NCBI GenBank assembly: GCA_008711295.1
Contig: VUYV01000289.1
Coordinates: 530,314 to 594,313, forward strand
Direction: 5' to 3'
DNA length: 64,000 nucleotides
Origin: Anarhynchus alexandrinus
Lineage: Eukaryota > Chordata > Aves > Charadriiformes > Charadriidae
A program made the position numbers and the translations under genes. The notes below the pieces were generated by a model. It was not told where the DNA came from. It saw only the letters and a program-made list of their open reading frames with translations, and did not search any database. Of this stretch, positions 1 to 10,562 are shown piece by piece (the first letter of the stretch is position 1; the number at the start of each line of letters is the position of its first letter).

Positions 1-334
1 GAATCAGAAAATTAACAAAATGTATAATTCAAAATAATATCTTATGAGGACAATAATTATAAATATTATCAGGAAAAAAAATGAGATATGAGTCAATAAA
101 TAATTTGAACACACATTTATTCCTTCCTTATTTTGATCAGGAAAATTAAAGAAGTAAATTAATAGTGTAATGGTTATCATGAAATTAAGATACTGATGAT
201 AGATCTTGTATTTTGGAATATTTTTAGCTACTACAATAATTTAACTTTTAGCAAAGTATACATTAGGTAGAAGAAGGAAGAAAAACACATGAAAAAATTA
301 TACACAACTATGAATTACATTGCTCCACTACCAA
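1..334. repeat. Direct repeat copy A, left of single-N gap
   Basis: This segment matches 542-875 at a constant offset of 541 with one visible substitution (cttatgagga here, cttattagga there). The match runs to the window edge on the left, so the repeat may continue upstream. It ends immediately before the N at 335. The content is AT-rich and non-coding. The simplest reading is two overlapping contig ends, or two alleles, placed side by side. Confidence 0.9.
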
Positions 335-335
335 N
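335..335. other. Single-N gap or contig junction
   Basis: A single N separates repeat copy A from an unrelated LTR fragment. The second copy of the repeat begins about 200 bases further on. Similar Ns lie at 9128, 50907 and 52047, each also flanked by a direct repeat, so I read it as a scaffold join rather than an ambiguous base. Confidence 0.75.
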
Positions 336-530
336 TAGAACATTCCATTGGCTGTTCCATTGTTCTGTCTATGCTCATTCTCAGCTTCTATGGGAAGTTG
401 AAAGAAGTCCTTGAATAGTATAAACATCACCTAGTAACAACTTAAACAGTATGCAATATAGACATACCAAATCTGAAACACAGCAACCACTAGACAGAAA
501 ATTAACTCTATCCCAGCTGAAAACAGGACA
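336..530 (-). mobile_element. 5' part of an avian ERV LTR, reverse orientation
   Basis: The reverse complement of this segment aligns with the first part of the LTR at 3009-3560. Shared blocks include gggatagagttaattttct, ctagtggttgctgtg, attcaaggact and gacagaacaatggaa. Reading on the minus strand, the LTR starts with TGTCCTG at 530 and is cut by the N at 335, so only about 195 bases are seen. Family assignment (ERVL-type avian LTR) rests on recollection of this common bird repeat and is moderately certain. Confidence 0.7.
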
Positions 531-541
531 TCAACTATAAA

Positions 542-875
542 GAATCAGAAAATTAACAAAATGTATAATTCAAAATAATATCTTATTAGGACAATAATTA
601 TAAATATTATCAGGAAAAAAAATGAGATATGAGTCAATAAATAATTTGAACACACATTTATTCCTTCCTTATTTTGATCAGGAAAATTAAAGAAGTAAAT
701 TAATAGTGTAATGGTTATCATGAAATTAAGATACTGATGATAGATCTTGTATTTTGGAATATTTTTAGCTACTACAATAATTTAACTTTTAGCAAAGTAT
801 ACATTAGGTAGAAGAAGGAAGAAAAACACATGAAAAAATTATACACAACTATGAATTACATTGCTCCACTACCAA
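542..875. repeat. Direct repeat copy A', right of gap
   Basis: This is the second copy of 1-334. It is joined on the right to unique sequence from 876 and on the left to 11 bases (531-541) and then the LTR start. Because it runs into unique sequence, it is the better candidate for the genuine copy. Confidence 0.9.
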
Positions 876-3008
876 CACCTATACAGTAAATTAAGCATGG
901 CCTTTAAGAAAATATATTATATTGGAAATATTTTCTTAAAGTTGCCATTTTGGTCTATCTATCCACCTTGTTATGAATTTATATGTGTCAAATCTCTTGT
1001 TGCCCTTAAAGTGTAGCTGTACCTAACTTACTATGCCTAATAACTGAAATAAAACAGTCCTTTCACAGAATCTTTTCTTCACAATATCATTATACTGCTG
1101 AAGATACCTGTTACCTACTTGCCTCAGCAATATAAACGTTAAAAATACCATATTTTTGTATAATTCCTGTTGCTATTTCATATTACAGAAAGAATAAAAT
1201 TTTTGTCTAAAGTTAAAACTGAAATCAGTCTAAAACCACAAAACCTAATTCTAAACTTAAAGATACAGAAGTGTCGGCTTTTCTGCAGTCTTTGTTCCAT
1301 GCTGGTGTTCAGTGCTTAGATACCACTGACATGATGTGCTACAGTTCATGTTAATATTGAAAGCATAGGTATATGTGAATGTTCCTTGTTAATATATGCT
1401 AAACCCTGTCCCTAATATCAGAACTGTATTGAAATATTTAAACAGGCACAAAAACTTTTTTTAAATTTCTCTCTAATCACTTCACTTTTAAGTATCTTTT
1501 CCTAATTCCTGTTTTAGTGATAAGTTAACCAGCAAAAGAAAGCAGGATCTGAAGAAAAATAGTTTTAAACTGGATCCTTAAAATTTCATGAAATGTGCAC
1601 CATATTCAGTTGGAATCCCAATAATAATCAGTCATTTATTCCTTTTTGATTTCACCTGCTTTTAGCTTAAATATAAGAGTATCAATAAAAAGTTCATCCC
1701 TTGAGACAACTCCAGTGTTGCTGTAACTATTCCACAAGGCAGAATTTTATTAATTTTGGGTAATCACTCAGATCCTTGAGTACAGTGAATGCTGTGTTTA
1801 TGGGTCTAAGAGCAGAATTTATAAAAGTGCGTCCTATGGAGGACTTTTGTTAGTCAAGACAGTTTCTTTCCTTCTGTGCTGTCTCAAATCCCTACAATTC
1901 TCATGGACATTCTCATCTCCAGGACTCTTCACCATTATTTTTGTTCTGAAGACGAACCTAGTTTCTCATTTCAACTACTCAAGTAGGTTTTTTTTCCTTC
2001 AGTCTCTCTAAAAGAACTGTTTGGCTTATGGAAGCTTGTTGTAGACAGACAAAAGAATTACCAGGGATTATTTCCTGCTAACCCAGTTTTATTCTGTGAA
2101 TCTTCCTCTTTCACAGATGCCCTATTTTCATGTAGCTTAACATTTTATAGATGTGTTTATAGTATGGAATTTTTTAAACATGCGGCAAAATGAGACAATA
2201 CAAAACTGTAAATAGTCTTTGATTCATCTCCTCCAAAATTCAGCCTCCTAGAGATCTAAAGTGACACAAAAACATACACAGAAAAGAACTGAGGAGAAAT
2301 AACGTAATATGTGAGAATGATGGTAGACGTACTGATTACATAAAAAAGTTGGAGTTTCCTTCACTGTGCCTTTACATCCGTTCTTTTAAGAAGGGCTGAG
2401 GTTAGGCTGACTTGGCTTATTTCTTCTTTCAGATTGCCATTGTGTATTTGAATATTTCATATTTCATTAAATATAAAATGAAATCTCTAGCCTTTAGGAT
2501 TGCAAAATAAAAGCCTTTCTGAGCTTGAACAAACTATAAATATTACTGAATGTTTTGACAGATTCTGAAATGGTTTGTAATAAAATATAGTTCAAAAATC
2601 CTGTCCTTTCATCTCAGTGGTGTCCATTTATGTTACCATAATAATAACGTGAATTTTAACATTTACTATCTCATTGATGATCAAAGTATATTAGAAAGAA
2701 AAGATTATCATATGATGAAGCCTGCACCCTACTGTGTGAAATTTCCAACATAAATTTCACCGACATACTTTATCAGGATAAAATCAAAAAGCTAGGGAAA
2801 GCTTGAACAAATTGGTATCACTGAATAAGTCTGAGAAAAATGCATTTCTGATAGAACGTGTTGTTTGTATAGTATCCAGTGACCAATTAATACAAAATTC
2901 GTATTAAGTCCAGGGAGACAGGACTGGAAGTCCTACTCCTTTTCTTTCCAGTTGAAAATGCTCTTCACTGGCTACAGGTACATGATCCTCTCCTTTGCTC
3001 TTCACCCT
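876..3008. other. AT-rich non-coding stretch, nothing recognised
   Basis: No open frame of note, no tRNA- or rRNA-like sequence and no recognisable transposon were seen. Composition is AT-rich with scattered short homopolymers. Confidence 0.6.
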
Positions 3009-3358
3009 TGTATACTGGCCTGGTTTCAGATGGGAAAGAGTTAATTTTCTTTCTAGTGATTGCTGTGAAAGGAATGTCATTAATACCTATTGTTTTCAGT
3101 TGTTGTGAAGTGATATTTTCACTATTCAAGGACTTTTTTCAGCTTCCCATAGAAGAATAGACAGAACAATGGAATGGCCAATGAAATATCCCATATTGTA
3201 GATGTCGTGCTCAGTATATAAATGGGTGTTTGCCGGGGACGGGAATCCATGATCACTGTTCAGGTTGGTGCCAATTCAACAGGCAGTGAGACTGACCCTT
3301 GTCGCCATTATTATTATTGTTATTGTTATTGTTATTGTTATTGTTATTGTTATTGTTG

Positions 3359-3390
<32 letters not shown>

Positions 3391-3560
3391 GTTATTATTG
3401 TTTCTATTATACTTTTTTTATCTCAACCCACGAGGGTTTTTTCCTCCCTTTCCCCTCCCTTCTTTTTTTTTCTCTTCCCCCCCTACCCTCTTCCTGGGGG
3501 TCAGGAAAGAGAGGGGTGAGCAGTGTGGTTCTAGTTTCCGGATGGGGTTAAACCTTGACA
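3009..3560 (+). mobile_element. Solo LTR of an avian endogenous retrovirus
   Basis: The segment begins TGTATACTGG and ends GGGGTTAAACCTTGACA, which fits TG...CA LTR ends. Inside are the blocks typical of a very common avian LTR: gagttaattttctttctagt near the start, a TATA-like agtatataaatggg at about 3215-3228, a TTATTG/TTA microsatellite, then atctcaacccacgagg and a pyrimidine-rich tract. No gag, pol or env frame lies beside it, so it is a solo LTR. A caccc pentamer overlaps both ends (3003-3007 and 3559-3563), but it does not give a clean target duplication with the TG/CA ends. Boundaries are therefore good to a few bases. Assignment to an ERVL-like family is from memory of bird repeats. 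Confidence 0.75.
3307..3400. repeat. TTATTG / TTA microsatellite inside the LTR
   Basis: About 94 bases of TTA, TTATTG and TTG units sit in the 3' half of the LTR. All three forward frames are open through it, which creates artificial poly-Tyr/Cys, poly-Ile/Val and poly-Leu open frames between 3222 and 3589. None is a gene. Confidence 0.95.
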
Positions 3561-5270
3561 CCCACATTGAGACATGTTCTCAGGTGTGAAAACTGAGATA
3601 CTGGAAAAGCACCAAATATTCCTTACATGGTCCTTAACAAAAAGCAAGAGAGAACCCTGTTAAGATGTACTTCTTTGCAATGTGTATAAACTGAATCAAA
3701 CAAAAGAACATGTGACTGCGAAAAAGACCCTGTCCCACCAAAGCAAAGTGGCATACATTTCCTGCATTCACTGGCAGGGGTGCAGCCCGCACCACCTCAT
3801 TTTTCTTAGTTCTCAGAAATATACTTACTAAGCAAAAAACTGTCCACCTGAATCTTTTTTTTTTTTAGGGTTTATGGGTATTCTGAGTTTAGTCTCCAAA
3901 GTTTGTTTATCTTTTATAGAAAGGCAGATGGAATTGGTCGACTAAAAGAGGTAGTATTTCCAGTTTGAACCCTGGGTAACTGCTACGCAGGGCAGTAAGA
4001 ATTCCATCAAATGGTAGTGGAGGAAGAAAAGAAATATAACAAAACATGTTATTAAGGGCATTGCCCCATATCAGATTAGAGTAAAATGTAGCAAAAGAAG
4101 TTATGGTTGTATTAATAAACACAGTTTCAAGCCAGATGTATGAAAAATAGAAAAGTCATAAAAAAACTTAGTGAACCCTCTATCCCCTCTATATTAGAAA
4201 TGGAAAAATCTTATTCCCAGCATGTTTAGAGAGCCATATCACCATGTATAACCCTGGGACGTAAATTGTAGGAAGTTCTACATATTCTCCTATCCAGTAT
4301 TGGATGCAGCATTGAAAAAGCTTTGTGTAGCATTTTCTTTTTAAAGTGATGATAATCCTGTTATTTGTTCAATAGTCCAAAAGATGTCAAGCAATGAATG
4401 CAACAATGAATTAAAAAATAAAAATAAAATTGATCTCAATTTTGGTTTTAAGGTTCTTGAAAATATAACTGCAGGTGATATCATAGCTTGATCTGGAGGC
4501 TACTGAATCAGAATTTTCCCAATTATCTATCTCATCATTAGCTATGAGGAAAACTGAAAGACTCTGTCTGGGTTGTGTAAAATAGAGAAGCAAGCCCCTG
4601 GCATCTTGAGCATGGTGAATATTTATTATTATTGTCATCTAGCAGACAGGACCAGTTTCAAAGCATTTGCATTTGTGAATCAAGTACGCTGCTGAACAAA
4701 TTTTTAATTCACTGTATTTGTTACACTATAGTAAGTGTGCTGATGCCTTTCTATAGCTTTACTCTTCTCACCAAATAGATATGTGAGAATGCAGGAACAA
4801 AGTACATTAAAGTAGTTTATAAAACAAAGAATCAAACTGTGGAATGAAATACAAAATGACATCTGCTTTTAGAGTAAACACTCTTCATGCTTCTTAGAGT
4901 GTGTATTAATCAGGGATGTTGTAGCACAACCAAGAAAACATAAGAGAGCAGGTTCTTAGAGAAATGATTGTTACAGGATGGGCTTCTGAGCTTTACTAGA
5001 ATATCATTAAGCTTTATACACTTCTCTTAATGGTAATTCAATTTTGCTTTGTTAGAAATAAATCTTAATTATGACGCTTATGTGGCACTTGTATAGCACT
5101 TAGGAAAAGCCTATGTAAAAAGAACAATCACAGACCTTTTCTATAATAAGAGAAAGAGGATGAAAATGGAAAACAAAAATCTGTCATAAATTGGCTTCGT
5201 ACAGAATAAATGTTGATAAAGCTGAATCCTTTGTTCTTACTGTTTGAACTGAAAGAGACAAAATGTGATT
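3561..5270. other. AT-rich non-coding stretch, nothing recognised
   Basis: No gene or repeat was recognised. Minus-strand frames of 71-75 codons near 3907-4638 have no family resemblance and are of a length expected by chance. Confidence 0.55.
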
Positions 5271-5812
5271 TCATAGAATCATAGAATCAGAAAATGGTTT
5301 GAGTTGGAAGGGACCTTAAAGATCATCTAGTTCCAACCCCCCTGCCATGGGCAGGGACACCTCCCACTAGACCGGGTTGCTCAAAGCCCCATCCAGCCTG
5401 GCCTTAAACGCCTCCAGGGATGGGGCATCCACAACTTCCCTGGGCAACCTGTTCCACTGTCTCACCACCCTCAGAGGAAAGAATTTCTTCCTAATATCTA
5501 GTCTAAATCCACCTTCTTCCAGTTTAAAACCAATACCCCTCATCCCATTGCTACACTCCCTGACAAAGAGACCCTCCCCATCTTTCCTGTAGGCCCCCTT
5601 TAGGTACTTGAAGGCTGCTATAAGGTCTCCCTGGAGCCTCCTCTTCTCCAGGCTGAACAAACCCAACTCTCAGCCTGTCTTCATAGGAGAGTTGCTCCAG
5701 CCCTCTGATCATATTTGTGGCCCTCCTCTGGACTTCCTCCAACAGGTCCATGTCCTTCTTTTGTTGGGGGCCCCAGAGCTAGACACAGTACTCCAGGTGG
5801 GGTCTCATGACT
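5271..5812 (-). mobile_element. CR1 LINE, 5'-truncated, reverse orientation
   Basis: Reading the plus strand, the copy starts with the reversed CR1 tail (tcatagaatcatagaatc), then the conserved 3' segment around gaagggaccttaaagatcatctag. It continues into the C-terminal part of ORF2. The minus-strand frame at 5367-5666 encodes the usual CR1 ORF2 ending ([51 protein letters not shown]). A second minus frame (5551-5751) holds the preceding [27 protein letters not shown] segment, so at least one frameshift separates them. About 540 bases of a roughly 4.5 kb element remain, a typical 5' truncation. Confidence 0.95.
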
Positions 5813-6532
5813 TAAAACTTACAGATAATGATAAGTCTCACAACTTACCCTCTTACAGATAATGATTTGCACTTTATCAAGAAAATTGCCCAGCTACTAA
5901 TATAAATCCCTAAAGAAAGCATCGTTATTTAATGAAAATGTACAATTTAACTTTTTAAAACCCATCACAAGTAAGTGACTGTACTTTCTTACCTTGTTTT
6001 ATATGCAAGGTCCATAATAAAGAATATAATAAAATTTTATTAGTGAATAGAGATTTTTTTTCTGGTACATTACTATGGAACAGTAACTCAGTGAAAGGGA
6101 ATACTAGTGTCTGCCCTNATCCTGTGCTATGTCTCTCACATTGACCCTGAAAGGACTGAATCATATGGCTTTCCTTTGTCTGTGTCACAAACTATTCTCC
6201 ATACCCAGACCTACAGGTCTATTTTTTCTGCTTTGTAGGTGCAAAAATTTCCTATCTATCCAATCTATGCTACTCCCTTTCGTTGCAGGACAAAACAGAG
6301 AGGTTATATATGCCTGTATAGGCTAAGTAGAAAAAAATATGTATCTTCTAGAATTAGGACCCATAAAACTGAAGACGACCAAAATGATGTGATTACTTAC
6401 AATCAAGACTTTTATCTTGGTATACAACAGGCAGAATAAATGCATAAATGATCATGTGAGAGCAGCATTACCTTGTCTTAGGAGAAATGAGTCAGGAAAA
6501 TCTGTGTGGTACTCTAACACTGTAAAATGATG

Positions 6533-6565
<33 letters not shown>

Positions 6566-6576
6566 TTACTACTATT
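6533..6576. repeat. CTA/ACT trinucleotide microsatellite
   Basis: An almost perfect run of about 14 CTA units with two ATT interruptions near its right end. Confidence 0.95.
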
Positions 6577-7345
6577 GAACAAACAATACTTCAAATGGGA
6601 AATGTTCAAGTTTATTTGGACAGGTGCACATTTGTTAAGTTAGGAAATCAAGATCACATAATTAGTTTATTTTTTGCCCAACTACTTTTAGACAATCAGT
6701 ATAATATGGTAAGGAATGCACAAAACCAGAACTTTGATGCATAACAAAAATATCTGAAACATGAGGAAAAGATGCCAATATTATTTTAAGATGTCAAGCT
6801 TTCCATAAACATGCCATAATGGGATTTTAATGAAGGATTATGACATACCAAAATATATGGTGCAATGCATCTAAACATTATATCATAGCTTTTTACTATT
6901 GTTTAAAATATCTTCTCAGAAATCAAGTTATAATAAGGGTCTATGTCAAAGCAGCAGATGTTAAATCGAAATCCCAATGTAAAAAAAATCTAACAAACTT
7001 ATGTAACAATGCTGCTTACATGAGTCTTTGCTGTATATGTGCTGACTCGCAGGAAGAACAATGACACTAATATTAAACGTATGTTTGGGGAGACAAAGTG
7101 TAACTGAGGATGGATGACACTGAGGTTTGCGAGCTGACGTAAAAAGTATCATACTATATACAATCCCTTATTCAAGGACAGGAAAAGTTCAGAATACATG
7201 AACAGAAGTCATGGGGCTTTTGTCTGTAATAACAGATTTAGCTTGATATAAGGAATCTCTGCATAATACTTATCAGCTCATGGAAAGGAATGAAAACATG
7301 GTATGATTGTCTCAAAAAGGGGAAGATACTGTAATGTATATGTCC

Positions 7346-7410
7346 AATCCAGGAATATTGTATGTGTGAATTCTGTGTAATCCAGGAATATTGAATATGT
7401 GAATCCTGCC
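7346..7410. repeat. 33-base tandem duplication
   Basis: Two adjacent copies begin aatccaggaatattg at 7346 and 7379, differing at a few positions. It looks like a simple local tandem duplication in non-coding DNA. Confidence 0.85.
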
Positions 7411-7473
7411 CTGGATAGCTGAAAACCTAGTAGTCACATGGGATCTGCCATACTGAAAACATGCATCTTTCTG

Positions 7474-7528
7474 TATGTCTATCTGTCTATCTATCTTTTT
7501 ACCTACCTACCTACCTATCCATCTATCT
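7474..7528. repeat. TCTA / CTAC tetranucleotide microsatellite
   Basis: Interrupted arrays of tcta/tctg and then ctac, followed by ccatctatc. The unit type shifts along the array. Confidence 0.85.
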
Positions 7529-7693
7529 CAAAATGCTAAAACTACATATCTTAGTAGATAGCAATAAAGAAAGAAAAGTTCATATGTTCTTATGAATGAC
7601 TCAGTTTAAAATCCAGGCGAAGCAACTTCATGATGTTATGTAAAGTGGTCAATAAGATTACAAGAAAAAAAAAAACCAAAACAAACAAACCAA

Positions 7694-9127
7694 CCCAGCC
7701 CTTATTGATTCTGAAAACATTGTGTAACTACAAGAGTATTGGCTTTTTACAAATCAAAGTCAAGTACTAGTAGGAGCTCAGTGATGTCAACCCCACTTCT
7801 AGAAAACTGAACAACGTTCCTGTCTGATGAATTCAGCACATTGGACCACTCATCCAGACCTAACAGAGCTATCTATATTGTAAGCATCCAGGTTCTTCTT
7901 GTAAGAAATACGACCATGCCTTTGAAACGTTATCTAGAATGCAGTTGGTTAACTGTTTAAGGGAAATGTTTAAGCAAATAAATAAATTTGAGAGAACTAA
8001 GGAAACAGTTGGAAAAGACTAACAGGAACATATTATTTTTCTAGTCTCCAGTAAAAATAATCTCATGGGTTTGTTTTTGAATTTGTAGCCACTTTCCAAA
8101 AAGTAAAGATTTACTGATTTATGAATTATAGTTCCAGAAGAAATAAGTCGTGAAAATCCTTACATATCTAAATCCCAGTCCAATGGACTTCATTTAATAA
8201 ATTCTAATCTGAATGAAAGCATATCTGTGGGGAAGTATGGATGCTTTGCTTTAAAATTTACAAGTGTTTAAGAGCTCTCCAAAGACTTGGTTAACTGATG
8301 CATCAGTTATTTATACCTTTTAAAAAATCTGAACTGTTTAAATTCTATCTAGTTTCACTCTCAAAGTATTTGATCATATTGTAACCTAGTGTTTAGATAA
8401 CCTTCTTATCACATTCATGCGCTCAGGTGCATGTTTCCAGACTACAGTTTAGTTAACTGCCTCAAGAATTACTTTCTTGATATTTACCATGACATTCCAA
8501 GTTATTTTCTAATTTACTATCTGTAAGAATAATGTTTAATATAATTAATGAGATGACAACTGTCTTTTCCTGATTTATCGTGAAATTACTTTTTAATTGC
8601 ATAATATGACTAAATCACCATCTACATTTTATATAAAGTCTATAGCTTTTACAGATAAGTTTAGCTTTTCCATTACTACTTTATTGCAGACAACTCTATG
8701 TTACCACCTTAATTATAAGCATAGTATTTCTTTTCTAAAGTCAGAATTACCTTTGTTATTAAAATATATACGTATACTTGGATTAGGATTCAGTGATTCA
8801 ATTCAAAACTGCTATTTTTTTGCTTATTGTATCTTTAAAGGCAGTAAGTCTTCAGAAAGTCAGATTAACTCAGCTTTCCATGAGTGAAATAAAAGGCAAT
8901 AATTCCTTCATTTCTTCTTAGAAGCCTATGAATAAAATACAGAGGTAGATACCTGTTTCCAAAGTACGGAGGTAAGTAAAATATTTCCACCTTGTTGCAC
9001 ATGTTGTCATTAGTGCAACTGCTAGAAGTGCAACGGCTCAGCGTGAGGCTGGGGCAGAAAAATTGGGAGTTAGAAGGAAGTGGGAACCAATACCTGTAGT
9101 GGCTGACTCACTTTTTCTGTCAAGTAT
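7694..9127. repeat. 1434-base direct repeat, copy 1
   Basis: This segment matches 9129-10562 at a constant offset of 1435 with only about three visible substitutions (ctatag/ctatgt near 8640 and 10077, and atttcc/atctcc near 8983 and 10418). Copy 1 ends exactly at the N. It contains no recognisable gene. The 96-codon frame at 8597-8887 is AT-rich, has no family resemblance and reappears in copy 2 only because the DNA is duplicated. Confidence 0.95.
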
Positions 9128-9128
9128 N
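9128..9128. other. Single-N gap between two near-identical copies
   Basis: The N lies precisely between the end of one 1434-base copy and the start of the next, as expected if two overlapping contigs were concatenated. Confidence 0.85.
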
Positions 9129-10562
9129 CCCAGCCCTTATTGATTCTGAAAACATTGTGTAACTACAAGAGTATTGGCTTTTTACAAATCAAAGTCAAGT
9201 ACTAGTAGGAGCTCAGTGATGTCAACCCCACTTCTAGAAAACTGAACAACGTTCCTGTCTGATGAATTCAGCACATTGGACCACTCATCCAGACCTAACA
9301 GAGCTATCTATATTGTAAGCATCCAGGTTCTTCTTGTAAGAAATACGACCATGCCTTTGAAACGTTATCTAGAATGCAGTTGGTTAACTGTTTAAGGGAA
9401 ATGTTTAAGCAAATAAATAAATTTGAGAGAACTAAGGAAACAGTTGGAAAAGACTAACAGGAACATATTATTTTTCTAGTCTCCAGTAAAAATAATCTCA
9501 TGGGTTTGTTTTTGAATTTGTAGCCACTTTCCAAAAAGTAAAGATTTACTGATTTATGAATTATAGTTCCAGAAGAAATAAGTCGTGAAAATCCTTACAT
9601 ATCTAAATCCCAGTCCAATGGACTTCATTTAATAAATTCTAATCTGAATGAAAGCATATCTGTGGGGAAGTATGGATGCTTTGCTTTAAAATTTACAAGT
9701 GTTTAAGAGCTCTCCAAAGACTTGGTTAACTGATGCATCAGTTATTTATACCTTTTAAAAAATCTGAACTGTTTAAATTCTATCTAGTTTCACTCTCAAA
9801 GTATTTGATCATATTGTAACCTAGTGTTTAGATAACCTTCTTATCACATTCATGCGCTCAGGTGCATGTTTCCAGACTACAGTTTAGTTAACTGCCTCAA
9901 GAATTACTTTCTTGATATTTACCATGACATTCCAAGTTATTTTCTAATTTACTATCTGTAAGAATAATGTTTAATATAATTAATGAGATGACAACTGTCT
10001 TTTCCTGATTTATCGTGAAATTACTTTTTAATTGCATAATATGACTAAATCACCATCTACATTTTATATAAAGTCTATGTCTTTTACAGATAAGTTTAGC
10101 TTTTCCATTACTACTTTATTGCAGACAACTCTATGTTACCACCTTAATTATAAGCATAGTATTTCTTTTCTAAAGTCAGAATTACCTTTGTTATTAAAAT
10201 ATATACGTATACTTGGATTAGGATTCAGTGATTCAATTCAAAACTGCTATTTTTTTGCTTATTGTATCTTTAAAGGCAGTAAGTCTTCAGAAAGTCAGAT
10301 TAACTCAGCTTTCCATGAGTGAAATAAAAGGCAATAATTCCTTCATTTCTTCTTAGAAGCCTATGAATAAAATACAGAGGTAGATACCTGTTTCCAAAGT
10401 ACGGAGGTAAGTAAAATATCTCCACCTTGTTGCACATGTTGTCATTAGTGCAACTGCTAGAAGTGCAACGGCTCAGCGTGAGGCTGGGGCAGAAAAATTG
10501 GGAGTTAGAAGGAAGTGGGAACCAATACCTGTAGTGGCTGACTCACTTTTTCTGTCAAGTAT
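9129..10562. repeat. 1434-base direct repeat, copy 2
   Basis: Second copy of 7694-9127, continuing on the right into unique sequence. The 96-codon frame at 10032-10322 is the duplicate of the one in copy 1. Confidence 0.95.

Larger units (their letters stand above)
5813..7693. other. AT-rich non-coding stretch with microsatellites
   Basis: No gene was recognised. The N at 6118 has no duplicated flanks and is probably one ambiguous base. Short direct copies of cttacagataatgat occur near 5818 and 5852, just past the CR1 boundary. Microsatellites within are listed separately. Confidence 0.55.

Noticed and set aside
3222..3589. Three overlapping forward frames of 84-109 codons with poly-Tyr/Cys, poly-Ile/Val and poly-Leu
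   Set aside because: They are produced by the TTATTG/TTA microsatellite inside an LTR, which is open in all frames.
6118..6118. N at 6118 as another contig junction
   Set aside because: No duplicated flanks are present. It is more likely one ambiguous base.
8597..10322. Two near-identical 96-codon frames suggesting a duplicated gene
   Set aside because: The DNA itself is duplicated around an N. The product is AT-driven with no family features.
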